A stretch of DNA of 64,000 nucleotides. Source: Ancylobacter sp. TS-1 (GTDB lineage: Bacteria > Pseudomonadota > Alphaproteobacteria > Rhizobiales > Xanthobacteraceae). The stretch's first letter is position 1. Every line of letters starts with the position of its first letter. The translations under genes and the position numbers were made by a program. Below are positions 9,048 through 17,964 of this stretch, one piece after another. The notes below the pieces were generated by a model that saw only the letters and a program-made list of their open reading frames with translations, searched no databases and was not told where the DNA came from. The stretch is taken from contig NZ_CP045144.1 in assembly GCF_009223885.1 (NCBI RefSeq), positions 806,001 through 870,000 of the forward strand, given 5' to 3'.

Positions 9048-9323
9048 GATGGCGGAAAGGTGGACGAAGGCGGCGCGGCGCGCAATGCGGCGGGCGCGGT
9101 CGGCGGGGGATGGATTGCGGAGGAAGAGTCTGCGCTGGGTCCCGGATCGGCGCTGCACGTCGTGCAGCTTGTCCGGGACATGACGACGGCTCTTCGGCTT
9201 GTTCCATGAAGAGCACGGTGCGCCCTCGCCCAATGCCTACCTGACAGCGGGCGCCGGGCGCGCTAAACACTCCGCCTTCTCCGGGCCGCGCCGTGCGCGC
9301 GCCCGCGACACCGAGGCCTAGAC

Positions 9324-9620
9324 ATGACCGGAACCACGCGTTCGAGCGCGGGTCTCGACGCCCGCCGCCGCCGCATCCTCTACCGCGCCTGGCATCGCGG
9401 CACCCGCGAGATGGACCTGCTGATGGGCCGTTTCGCCGATGCCCATATCGGCGATCTGAGCGAACAGGACGTGGCCGATTTCGAGCTGCTGATCGAGGTC
9501 GAGGATCCCGACCTGTTCGGCTGGATCAACTCCGGCACACCGGCCCCGGAATTCGACACCCCCATTTTCCACCGCTTCCGGCAGTTCCACCTGTCGGGTG
9601 AGGGCGTACCCGAGATATGA
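9324..9620 (+). CDS. sdhE: FAD assembly factor SdhE (succinate dehydrogenase assembly factor 2)
   Basis: The 98-residue protein has the diagnostic RGTREMDLLMGRF, matching the RGxxE motif that contacts succinate dehydrogenase flavoprotein, and DPDLFGWI, a second conserved block. SdhE promotes covalent attachment of FAD to SdhA. Its stop overlaps the mfd start (ATGA), so sdhE and mfd are translationally coupled, an arrangement common in alphaproteobacteria. Confidence 0.95.
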   Translation: MTGTTRSSAGLDARRRRILYRAWHRGTREMDLLMGRFADAHIGDLSEQDVADFELLIEVEDPDLFGWINSGTPAPEFDTPIFHRFRQFHLSGEGVPEI

Positions 9621-12600
9621 AGACCCCGCTTTCCGCCCTCGCCACCCGCCTTGCCCCGGGCCGGACGCTGACGCTCGCCAATGTGCCCTCCGGCATGGAA
9701 GGGCTGGTGGTCGCCGACCTCGCCCGCGCGCTGGCGGCGCAGGACGACGCCCCCTGGCCGACGCTGGTCGTCATCTGCCGCGACACCGAGCGCATGGCGG
9801 AGCTGGAGCGCGCGCTCGGCTTCTTCGCGCCGGGCGTCGAGGTGCTGCCGTTCCCGGCGTGGGACTGCCTGCCCTATGACCGCGCCTCGCCTAACGCCGC
9901 CGTCATCGCGCGCCGCATGACGACGCTGGCGCGCCTCGCCCGGGTGAAGGGGCGCGAGGCTGGCAGCATCGTGCTGACCACGGTCAATTCGGTGCTCCAG
10001 CGCGTGCCGAAGCGCGCCCTCGTGGCCACACAGTCGTTCTCGGCGGCGCCGGGCAATGCGCTGTCGCTCGACGAGGTGGTCGGTTGGGCCGAGATCAACG
10101 GCTTCCAGCGCACCTCCACCGTGCGCGACACCGGCGAATATGCAGTGCGCGGCGGCATCGTCGACCTGTTCCCGCCGGGACTTCCGGCGCCGGTGCGGCT
10201 CGACTTCTTCGGCGACACGCTGGAATCCATCCGCTCCTTCGATCCCGAGACCCAGCGCACGGCCGCGCAGATGCGCGCGCTCGACCTCGTGCCGATGAGC
10301 GAATTGCAGCTCACCACGGAATCGATGCGCCGCTTCCGCATGGCCTATGTTGCCGCCTTCGGCGCCGCCCAGCGGGGCGATCTGCTCTATGAGGCAGTGA
10401 GCGAAGGTCGGCGCTATCCGGGCATGGAACACTGGCTGCCGCTGTTCCATGACGGGCTCGACACCCTGTTCGACTACGCCCCCAACGCGCCGGTCGTGAT
10501 GGAGGCGCAGGGCAACGAGGCGGCAACTTCGCGGCTCGACCAGATCGCCGACTATTTCGACGCCCGCCGGCACGGGATGGAGCATGGCGGCGGCGCGCCC
10601 TACAAGCCGCTGCCGCCCGACGCGCTCTACCTCACCGCCGAGGAGTGGGAGGCCCGCGAGCGGGCGGCGCGCATCATCGCCATCACCGGCTTCGCCCTGC
10701 CGGAATCGAAGGATGTGCTCGATCTCGGCGGTCGGCCGGCCCGCTCCTTCGCGCCCGAGCGCGCCGACCCGGAGGCGCCGCTCTTCGACGTCGCCGCGGA
10801 GTATCTGCGCGAAACCGCGAAGACGAAGCGCACCATTCTCGCCGCCTGGTCGGACGGCTCGCGCGACCGACTGTCTACCGTGCTCGCCGATCACGGCCTC
10901 AAGGGCACGCAGACGGTGGGCTCGCGCGATGCCGCCGACACGCTGCCCAAGGGGACCATCGCCCTCGCCGTGCTCGGCATCGAGACCGGCTTCGAGACGG
11001 ATCAGCTCGTCGTCATCGGCGAGCAGGACATTCTCGGCGACCGTCTGGTGCGGCCCAAGCGCAAGGCGCGCCGCCCGCAGGACGTGATCGCCGAACTGAC
11101 TTCGCTGACCGCCGGCGATCTCGTGGTGCATGTCGACCACGGCATCGGCCGCTTCATCGGGCTCAAGACCATCGAGGCGATGGGCGCCCCGCACGACTGC
11201 CTGGAAATCCACTACGCGGAAGGCTCCAAGCTGTTCCTGCCGGTGGAGAACCTCGAACTGCTCTCGCGCTACGGTTCCGAGGACACCGAGGCGCAGCTCG
11301 ACCGGCTGGGCGGCGGCGGATGGCAGGCGCGCAAGGCGCGCATGAAGAGCCGCATCCGCGAGATGGCGGCCGAGCTCATCAAGGTCGCCGCGCAGCGCCA
11401 GACGCAGGAAGCGCCGCGCCTCGTCCCGGCCGCCGGCCTCTATGACGAATTCCGCGCCCGCTTCCCCTATGAGGAAACCGAGGATCAGGAAGCCGCCATC
11501 GAGGCGGTGTTCGACGATCTCGGCTCCGGCCATCCGATGGACCGGCTGGTGTGCGGCGATGTCGGCTTCGGCAAGACCGAGGTGGCGTTGCGCGCCGCCT
11601 TCGCCGTCGCACTCAACGGCAAGCAGGTGGCGGTGGTGGTGCCGACAACGCTGCTGGCCCGCCAGCATTTCAAGACCTTCACCGAGCGGTTCAAGGGCCT
11701 GCCGGTCATCGTGCGTCAGGCCTCGCGCCTCGTCACTGGCAAGGAGCTTTCAGAGACCAAGAAGGGCCTTGCCGACGGCACGGTCGATATCGTGGTCGGA
11801 ACCCATGCGCTGCTCGGCAAGGCGATCGCGTTCAAGGATCTCGGCCTTGTCATCGTCGACGAGGAGCAGCATTTCGGCGTCGGCCACAAGGAGCGGCTGA
11901 AGCAGATGCGCGCCGAGGTGCATGTGCTGACCCTCACGGCCACGCCGATTCCGCGCACGCTGCAGCTCGCCATGACCGGGGTGCGCGAACTCTCCATCAT
12001 CGCCTCGCCGCCGGTTGACCGCCTCGCGGTGCGCAGTTTCGTGACGCCGTTCGACCCGCTGATCGTGCGCGAGGCGCTGCTGCGCGAACGCTACCGTGGC
12101 GGCCAGAGTTTCTATGTCGTGCCGCGCATCGAGGACCTTGCCGAGGTGAAGGACTTCCTCGACAAGAACGTGTCCGAGGTGCGGGTCGCAGTGGCGCATG
12201 GCCAGATGGCGGCGACGCAGCTCGAAGACATCATGTCCGCCTTCTATGACGGACAGTTCGACGTGCTGCTGTCGACCACCATCGTCGAATCCGGCCTCGA
12301 TATCCCGACCGCCAACACGCTGATCGTGCACCGCGCCGACATGTTCGGCCTCGCCCAGCTCTACCAGCTTCGCGGCCGCGTCGGACGTTCGAAGACCCGC
12401 GCCTATGCCATCTTCACCCTGCCGGCGCAGAAGACAATCACCGCGCAGGCCGACCGCCGCCTCAAGGTGTTGCAGTCGCTGGATACGCTGGGGGCGGGCT
12501 TCCAGCTCGCCAGCCACGACCTCGACATTCGCGGCGCCGGCAACCTGCTGGGCGACGAGCAGTCCGGCCACATCAAGGAAGTCGGCTACGAGCTCTACCA

Positions 12601-13129
12601 GGAGATGCTGGAGGAGGCGATCGCCAACCTCAAGGCCGGCATCACCGCGCCGGTCGCCGACAAATGGTCGCCGACCATCTCCATCGGTACGCCGGTGCTG
12701 ATTCCGGAGGATTACGTCGCGGACCTGCATGTCCGCCTCACCCTCTATCGCCGTCTCGCCGATCTGGAGACCGACGCGGAGATCGAGTCCATCGGCGCCG
12801 AGCTGGTCGACCGCTTCGGCCCGCTGCCGGAAGAGGTGGAGCAGCTTCTCAAGCTGGTGTCGATCAAGGCGCTGTGCCGGCGCGCCAATGTGGAGAAGGT
12901 CGACGCCGGCCCGCGCGGCATGGTGCTCACCTTCCGCGACGGGCGCTTCCCCAACCCGGCCGGCTTCATCGCCTATGTCGGCAAGCCGCACGTCGTGGCG
13001 AAGATGCGCCCCGACGGCAAGGTGGTGTTCTCGGAGGACTGGCCGGATGCCACGGCGCGGCTCAGGGGCAGCGCGGGCATCCTGAAGGAGCTTGCCAAGA
13101 TCGCCGAGCAGGGAGCCCGGGCGGCCTGA
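9617..13129 (+). CDS. mfd: Transcription-repair coupling factor Mfd
   Basis: This 1170-residue SF2 translocase removes stalled RNA polymerase at lesions and recruits UvrA. The UvrB-homology modules are at about 1-350. The CarD-like RNA-polymerase interaction domain is at about 490-560 (GDLVVHVDHGIGRF). Walker A is GDVGFGKTE and Walker B is VDEEQHFG. TATPIPRTLQLAMTGVR and QLRGRVGRS form the motor motifs, and the C-terminal TRCF domain starts near 1000. Length is normal and no lesion is seen. Confidence 0.98.
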   Translation: MKTPLSALATRLAPGRTLTLANVPSGMEGLVVADLARALAAQDDAPWPTLVVICRDTERMAELERALGFFAPGVEVLPFPAWDCLPYDRASPNAAVIARRMTTLARLARVKGREAGSIVLTTVNSVLQRVPKRALVATQSFSAAPGNALSLDEVVGWAEINGFQRTSTVRDTGEYAVRGGIVDLFPPGLPAPVRLDFFGDTLESIRSFDPETQRTAAQMRALDLVPMSELQLTTESMRRFRMAYVAAFGAAQRGDLLYEAVSEGRRYPGMEHWLPLFHDGLDTLFDYAPNAPVVMEAQGNEAATSRLDQIADYFDARRHGMEHGGGAPYKPLPPDALYLTAEEWEARERAARIIAITGFALPESKDVLDLGGRPARSFAPERADPEAPLFDVAAEYLRETAKTKRTILAAWSDGSRDRLSTVLADHGLKGTQTVGSRDAADTLPKGTIALAVLGIETGFETDQLVVIGEQDILGDRLVRPKRKARRPQDVIAELTSLTAGDLVVHVDHGIGRFIGLKTIEAMGAPHDCLEIHYAEGSKLFLPVENLELLSRYGSEDTEAQLDRLGGGGWQARKARMKSRIREMAAELIKVAAQRQTQEAPRLVPAAGLYDEFRARFPYEETEDQEAAIEAVFDDLGSGHPMDRLVCGDVGFGKTEVALRAAFAVALNGKQVAVVVPTTLLARQHFKTFTERFKGLPVIVRQASRLVTGKELSETKKGLADGTVDIVVGTHALLGKAIAFKDLGLVIVDEEQHFGVGHKERLKQMRAEVHVLTLTATPIPRTLQLAMTGVRELSIIASPPVDRLAVRSFVTPFDPLIVREALLRERYRGGQSFYVVPRIEDLAEVKDFLDKNVSEVRVAVAHGQMAATQLEDIMSAFYDGQFDVLLSTTIVESGLDIPTANTLIVHRADMFGLAQLYQLRGRVGRSKTRAYAIFTLPAQKTITAQADRRLKVLQSLDTLGAGFQLASHDLDIRGAGNLLGDEQSGHIKEVGYELYQEMLEEAIANLKAGITAPVADKWSPTISIGTPVLIPEDYVADLHVRLTLYRRLADLETDAEIESIGAELVDRFGPLPEEVEQLLKLVSIKALCRRANVEKVDAGPRGMVLTFRDGRFPNPAGFIAYVGKPHVVAKMRPDGKVVFSEDWPDATARLRGSAGILKELAKIAEQGARAA

Positions 13130-13138
13130 GGCAAAGGG

Positions 13139-13157
13139 GGCCGCCGGGCTGGCGGCC
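13139..13157. terminator. GC-rich hairpin between convergent genes
   Basis: GGCCGCC (13139-13145) pairs with GGCGGCC (13151-13157) between the mfd stop and the end of the convergent gene at 13163. There is only a short T-rich tail on the minus side, so it is a weak candidate for a bidirectional terminator. Confidence 0.4.
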
Positions 13158-13162
13158 GCCTC

Positions 13163-13471
13163 TCATTCGAGCGGGGTGGTGTAGGCGCCGTCGCTGTCCG
13201 GCATGACGTCGGAATCGACGTTCGAACCCGGACCGCTCAGGTCCATATAGTCGCCGCCCGCCTGGTTCATGTAGTCCATGCTGTGGTCGGAGCCCGGCTT
13301 GTCGGGCAGCGGGCCGTAGTCGAGGTAGTTCGGGTTGTTGACCGGGGGGATGCTGATCTCAAGCCCTCCATCCGGCTGCACCTTGGGCCGGATGGTGATC
13401 GACTGCTGCGCGCCGGCGGGAAGCACGCCCGCAAGCAGTATCGCGGCAAGGGAAACGGCGGCGTAACGCAT
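13163..13471 (-). CDS. Small secreted protein of unknown function
   Basis: The 102-residue product starts at 13471, with GGAG seven bases upstream. Residues 1-22 are a Sec signal peptide ending near PAGAQQ. The mature part starts with a strand-like SITIRPKVQPDGGLEISIPP and continues into a low-complexity acidic region rich in Asp, Gly, Pro, Tyr and Met (for example GDYMDLSGPGSNVDSD), with few Lys or Arg. No family is recognised. It is probably periplasmic or extracellular and mostly disordered. Confidence 0.65.
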   Translation of the reverse strand: MRYAAVSLAAILLAGVLPAGAQQSITIRPKVQPDGGLEISIPPVNNPNYLDYGPLPDKPGSDHSMDYMNQAGGDYMDLSGPGSNVDSDVMPDSDGAYTTPLE

Positions 13472-13627
13472 GGTCCAACTCCAGGACATTCACTCCCACC
13501 GCCCGGCCGTGCTTTCGCGCGACGCCGGACGGCGCCTCTTCCCCTAAGGACCGCGTTCCGGCGGCCGTGTCCAGACCTTCGTGCCGTCACGGGGAACGAA
13601 ATCCCGCCACCGAAAGTCGGTGGCGTT

Positions 13628-15478
13628 TCACCCCGGCCCCTGCCACCAGCTTTCCGCCAGCGTCCCCGACAGGGCGAGTTGCTCAGGCCGCTGGACCTGC
13701 CGCCACCGCGCCACCCACTGGCCCGGCGTGTAGAAGAGCGGAAGCGAAAAGCGCGCGGAAATCAGCACGCGGTCGAGGGCCCGCACGCAGGAGACGAACT
13801 CCCCGCGCTCGCGCGCCGCCAGCAGCGCCTCGATCATCGCGTCGACCGCCGGACTCTTGAGACCCATGAAATTGCGCGTCCCTGGCGTGTCGGCCGCCGC
13901 CGAGCCGAAATAGAACGCCTGCTCGTTGCCTGGGGACAGCGACTGGTCCCAGATATAGGGCACCATGTCGTAGTCATAGGTCTGCTTGCGCGCCTCGAAC
14001 TGCACGTTGTCGACGAGCCGGATGTTGAGGGTGACGCCGGCGCGGCGCAGCATGTTCTGGTAGGCGAGGGCGAGGCGCTCCTGATCCTTGGTGCCGACGA
14101 TCAGTTCCGGGGCGAAGCGAGTGCCGCCCGCCCGGGAGACGAGGGCGCCGCCCTTCAGTTCCCAGCCGGCGGCGGCGAACAGGTCGAGCGCGCGGCGCAA
14201 GGTCTCGCGATCGCGGCCCGAGCCGTCCGAGCCCGGCGCCCGCCACGTGCCCTCCATCACCTCCGGCAGCACGGCGTCCGGGAAGGCGGACAGCAGGCTG
14301 CGCTCGCGCGCATCCGCCGGCCGGCCGAGGCTGGAGAGTTCCGAGCCGTCGTAGAAACTGCCATTGCGCCGGTAGAGTCCGAAATAGAGGTTCTCATTCG
14401 CCCATTCGAAGTCGAACAACTCGACCATGGCCTGGCGCACCCGCGCATCGGCGAAGATCGGCCGGCGCATGTTGAAGATGAGCGCGGAATAGGGCTTGGG
14501 CGTTCCGGTCTCGATCTGTTCGGTAAGGATGCGCCCCTCCCGCACGGCGGGAATGTCGTAGCCGGTCTTCCAGCGGCCCGGATCGGTCTCGAAGCGTATG
14601 TCGTAAAGCCCGCGCTTGAAGGCCTCGAACTGGGAATTCACGTCCCGGTAGAAGTCGTAGCGCAGGCTGTCGAAATTGTAGTTGCCGCGATTGACCGGCA
14701 GCGCGTTGCCCCAATAGCCGGCCCGGCGCGTGAGCACGACCATCTCTCCCGGCTTCACCTCGGTAACGGCATAGGGACCCGAGCCGAGCGGCGCCGTGAA
14801 GCTCGTCTGCTCGAAGGTCTCCGGGTCTACCGCATGCTTCGCCAGCACCGGCATCAACGCGAGGATCAGCGGCAGTTCCCGATCCACCACGCCGAAGGTG
14901 AAGCGGATCGTGCGCTCACCCGTCACTTCCGCCTTCGCCACCTTGCCATAGTAGCTGCGATGGTTCGGCCGGCCCCTGCTGCGCAACAGTTCGAAGGAGA
15001 ACAGCACATCCTCGGCCGTCACCGGGGCACCGTCGGCGAAACGCGCGCGCGGGTCGATCGTGAACGCGACATAGGTGCGGGCGTCGTCGGTCTCCACCGT
15101 CTGTGCCAGCAGCCCGTAGCAGGTGAACGCCTCGTCAGGGCTGCGCGCCATCAGGCTCTCGACGACGTTCCAGCGGATGAAAGGCGGTGCCGTTCCGCGC
15201 ACGATGAACGGGTTCAGGCTGTCGAAGGTACCGACGGCGGCCTGCGCAAGCCGCCCGCCCTTGGGAGCGTCAGGATTTACGCTGCGATAATGGGCGAAAC
15301 CGGCCGGGTGGAGCGGCTCGCCATGCATCGCCAGACCGTGCTGGGGCACCGGGCCGGCGCCCGTTGCGCCGGGATCGGCCTGCGCGAGCGCCGACGGAAG
15401 GCGCAGGTATCCCGCTGCCGCACTGCCCGCGGCGATTAAGACATTGCGCCCGAGGACGCGCCGGGTGATATCGGTCAC
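13628..15478 (-). CDS. Extracellular solute-binding protein, family 5 (peptide/opine ABC transporter)
   Basis: This 616-residue periplasmic binding protein is of the DppA/OppA/YejA class. The N-terminus TRRVLGRNVLIAAGSAAAGY is an export signal with a twin-arginine look. The mature protein holds YRSVNPDAPKGGRLAQA and FADGAPVTAEDVLFSFELL, the SBP_bac_5 signature. Asn-Pro-Asp-Ala-Pro-Lys-Gly-Gly near the start is typical of the YejA-like branch that binds peptides such as microcin C. No permease or ATPase genes are adjacent, so it is an orphan binding protein here or works with a distant yejBEF. Confidence 0.88.
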   Translation of the reverse strand: MTDITRRVLGRNVLIAAGSAAAGYLRLPSALAQADPGATGAGPVPQHGLAMHGEPLHPAGFAHYRSVNPDAPKGGRLAQAAVGTFDSLNPFIVRGTAPPFIRWNVVESLMARSPDEAFTCYGLLAQTVETDDARTYVAFTIDPRARFADGAPVTAEDVLFSFELLRSRGRPNHRSYYGKVAKAEVTGERTIRFTFGVVDRELPLILALMPVLAKHAVDPETFEQTSFTAPLGSGPYAVTEVKPGEMVVLTRRAGYWGNALPVNRGNYNFDSLRYDFYRDVNSQFEAFKRGLYDIRFETDPGRWKTGYDIPAVREGRILTEQIETGTPKPYSALIFNMRRPIFADARVRQAMVELFDFEWANENLYFGLYRRNGSFYDGSELSSLGRPADARERSLLSAFPDAVLPEVMEGTWRAPGSDGSGRDRETLRRALDLFAAAGWELKGGALVSRAGGTRFAPELIVGTKDQERLALAYQNMLRRAGVTLNIRLVDNVQFEARKQTYDYDMVPYIWDQSLSPGNEQAFYFGSAAADTPGTRNFMGLKSPAVDAMIEALLAARERGEFVSCVRALDRVLISARFSLPLFYTPGQWVARWRQVQRPEQLALSGTLAESWWQGPG

Positions 15479-15665
15479 GCTTCGGCTCCCATCGTCAAAG
15501 ATTCGGCTGGTACTCTCGCGTGAGTTCTAGCATGAACGGGACACTGAAATTCCGTGGGGTCACTGTCTCGCCTCATTTGAACGGGAGACAGCCTTTCGAT
15601 CCCGAATGGCGCCGAGGCGTCTGCTGCCTTCGCTCACGTTGCGGTTCGCACGACAGGAACACGAT

Positions 15666-16409
15666 ATGATCAAACGCTCCACTCTCGCGCGCAGCCTTGC
15701 CGGTGCGGCCCTGGTGCTCACCCTTTCCGGCGGCGCGGTGTTCGCCCAGTCGCAGCCGGCCAAGCCGGCCGCCAAGCCTGCGGCCAACGCCCCGCAGCAG
15801 GCGCCCGCCGGTGGGCAGCAGTCCCACCAGATTCCGGCGATCCCGCTCCCGTGGGTCAAGCAGTGCCGGCAGGACCCGAGCATCAACAAGGAAGTCTGTG
15901 AGCTGGAGCAGTCCATCATCACCGACACCGGGCAGTTCCTCGTGCGTTTCGGCGTGTTCGAGGTGAAGGACGATCCGAAGAAGGCGTTCACGGTCGCCTT
16001 CCCGACCGGCCTGCTGCTGCGCAACGGCTTCCGCGTGGCGCTCGCCAACGAGCAGCCGATCCTCGGCACCTTCGTCATGTGCGACGAGCGCGTCTGCCGC
16101 GGCGACCTGCAGGTCGACCAGGCGTTCATCGACCGCATGAAGAAGGCCCCGGGCCTCACCCTCCAGGTGGCCAATGCCGTCGGCCGCATCATCAGCTACC
16201 CGATCGGCCTCGGCGACTTCGCCAAGGTCTATGACGGCGCCCCGACCGACCCGAAGGTCTTCGACGAGCAGCTCAAGAAGATTCAGGAGCAGGTCAAGGC
16301 CCGCCAGGAGCAGCTGAAGTCCGAAGCCGCCCAGCGCGAGCAGCAGACCAAGGCCGGCCTTGAGAAGCTCGGCGCCGAGAAGCTCAAGAACGCCCAGCCC
16401 GCCCAGTAG
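15666..16409 (+). CDS. Invasion associated locus B (IalB) family protein
   Basis: The 247-residue secreted protein has a signal peptide at 1-27 (ending AVFAQ), then an Ala/Pro/Gln-rich linker (28-55). The IalB domain (about 56-205) has paired Cys in WVKQCRQD/KEVCELEQ and in MCDERVCRGDL. A C-terminal Lys/Gln/Glu-rich helix (about 205-245) is probably a coiled coil. IalB proteins of Hyphomicrobiales are periplasmic and of unclear biochemical role, named from Bartonella erythrocyte invasion. The start has AGGA upstream, and a strong terminator follows. Confidence 0.88.
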   Translation: MIKRSTLARSLAGAALVLTLSGGAVFAQSQPAKPAAKPAANAPQQAPAGGQQSHQIPAIPLPWVKQCRQDPSINKEVCELEQSIITDTGQFLVRFGVFEVKDDPKKAFTVAFPTGLLLRNGFRVALANEQPILGTFVMCDERVCRGDLQVDQAFIDRMKKAPGLTLQVANAVGRIISYPIGLGDFAKVYDGAPTDPKVFDEQLKKIQEQVKARQEQLKSEAAQREQQTKAGLEKLGAEKLKNAQPAQ

Positions 16410-16437
16410 TCGCGGACAGCCCCTGACCCGTTCAGAA

Positions 16438-16467
16438 CGCCCGGCGAGAGCCGGGCGTTTTCGTTTT
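16438..16467 (+). terminator. Rho-independent terminator after the IalB gene
   Basis: A perfect 8-bp stem, CGCCCGGC / GCCGGGCG with a GAGA loop, is followed by TTTTCGTTTT. It lies 29 bases after the IalB stop. Confidence 0.9.
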
Positions 16468-16503
16468 AGAGGAAACGCGAGGGGGTAGGCAGCCGGCCGC
16501 CTC

Positions 16504-16836
16504 TTATTGCAGCCTCTCGCTGCGCACCCGCCATCCGCCGTCGCCATCCGCCGACAGCATCTCCTCGACCTGCGGGTGGCGCACCGGCTCACCCGACACG
16601 TCCGGCTCCAGATTCTGCTCGGAGACATAGGCGACGTATTCCGTCTCCGCGTTCTCGGCGAGCAGATGGTAGAAGGGCTGGTCCTTGGTCGGCCGGATGT
16701 GCTCGGGGATCGATTCCCACCATTCGTCCGTGTTGGAGAATTCGGGATCGACGTCGAAGACCACGCCGCGGAACGGGTAGTAGCGATGACGCACGATCTG
16801 CCCGATGCGGTATTTGGCGTTCCGCTCTTTCATCAT
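16504..16836 (-). CDS. hspQ: Heat shock protein HspQ
   Basis: The 110-residue product has KYRIGQIVRHRYYPFRGVVF near the start and DQPFYHLLAEN in the middle, the hallmark of the HspQ/YccV hemimethylated-DNA-binding-like family. HspQ in E. coli is a specificity-enhancing factor of the Lon protease and binds hemimethylated oriC DNA. Tandem ATGs at 16836 and 16833 are both possible starts; the frame continues upstream to 17097 but without family similarity. Divergent from the AEC transporter gene. Confidence 0.93.
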   Translation of the reverse strand: MMKERNAKYRIGQIVRHRYYPFRGVVFDVDPEFSNTDEWWESIPEHIRPTKDQPFYHLLAENAETEYVAYVSEQNLEPDVSGEPVRHPQVEEMLSADGDGGWRVRSERLQ

Positions 16837-16997
16837 GAATCCGCACGCCTGCCTGAACGGCGACCCGTAACGGTCGACGCCGCCATATGTCAACTTTCCC
16901 GATGCAACGAACGTGCCTCCGCCGCGGCCACAGGGGAACGCTCCGGTCCTTCCTAATGCCGATTGACCGGCACGCGGCGAGCCGATAGCCAGCGCAT

Positions 16998-17960
16998 ATG
17001 TCCGAGGTCCTGGCGCTGGCGCTTCCCTTCTTCGGTGTGATCTTCCTCGGGCTGGGTTGCGGCCGGCTGGCGCGCATCCCCGAGAGCGGCCTCGCATGGC
17101 TCAGCTTCTTCATCATCTATGTGGCGCTGCCGCCGCTGTTCTTCTCGCTGGTGGCGCGCACGCCCTTCCATGAGCTGACCAACGGAACCTTCATCGCCGC
17201 GACGACGCTGACGACGGCCGCCTGCTTCGCGCTTTCGCTGCTGGTCGGCCTCTGGCTGCGGCATGGCAACCTGCCGGAAGCCACCATCGCCGCGATCATC
17301 GGCTCCTATTCCAATGTCGGCTATATGGGTCCCGGCCTGACGCTCGGCGCGCTCGGGGCAGGGGCCTCGGTGCCGACGGCGCTGATCTTCGTCTTCGACA
17401 GCCTGTTCTTCTTCACCGCCGTACCGATCCTGATGGCAGTTTCCGGGCGGGACCGGCGGCGCTTCAGCGCGACGCTGCTGCTGGTCGCGCGCCGGGTGAT
17501 GACGCACCCGTTCAACGTCGCGACCTTCCTCGGCGTCGCGGCCGCCTATTTCGAGTTCCATCCGCCGGTCGCGGTCGAGAAGACGCTGGAATTCCTGCGC
17601 AACGCCGCCGCGCCCTGCGCCCTGTTCACCCTCGGCGTCTCGGTGGCGCTGCGGCCGATGGAGCGGATGCAGGGCGAGGTGCCCTGGCTGCTCCTGATCA
17701 AGCTGGTGGTGCACCCGGCGCTGGTGTGGCTGGTGCTCACCACGGTCGGCGGCTTCGATCCGGTGTGGATCGCCACCGCCGTGCTGATGGCGAGCCTGCC
17801 ACCGGCGCTCAACGCCTTCATCATGGCGAAGCAGTACGACACCTACGTCGCCGGCGCCTCGGGCGGCGTGCTGATCGGCACGGTGGTCTCGGTCGCCACC
17901 GTCACCGCCATGCTCTACGCCGTGCAGCACGACATGCTGCCGCACGGACTGCTCCAGTGA
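16998..17960 (+). CDS. AEC (auxin efflux carrier) family transporter
   Basis: The 320-residue integral membrane protein has about ten hydrophobic segments in two similar halves. GSYSNVGYMGPGL (about 98-110) is the conserved AEC motif with Asn and Gly in the broken helix, and the second half has VLMASLPPALNAFIMAKQYD. Bacterial AEC members (MdcF, MleP-like) usually export or import dicarboxylates such as malate or malonate. No metabolic partner gene is adjacent. It ends 4 bases from the convergent ubiH-like gene. Confidence 0.88.
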   Translation: MSEVLALALPFFGVIFLGLGCGRLARIPESGLAWLSFFIIYVALPPLFFSLVARTPFHELTNGTFIAATTLTTAACFALSLLVGLWLRHGNLPEATIAAIIGSYSNVGYMGPGLTLGALGAGASVPTALIFVFDSLFFFTAVPILMAVSGRDRRRFSATLLLVARRVMTHPFNVATFLGVAAAYFEFHPPVAVEKTLEFLRNAAAPCALFTLGVSVALRPMERMQGEVPWLLLIKLVVHPALVWLVLTTVGGFDPVWIATAVLMASLPPALNAFIMAKQYDTYVAGASGGVLIGTVVSVATVTAMLYAVQHDMLPHGLLQ

Positions 17961-17964
17961 CCGG

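Noticed and set aside
9380..11668. 762-codon minus-strand frame opposite mfd
   Set aside because: Lies across the intact mfd reading frame and has no recognisable motif.
13283..15439. 718-codon plus-strand frame opposite the solute-binding protein gene
   Set aside because: Shadow of the family 5 binding protein; Arg/His-rich text with no domain.
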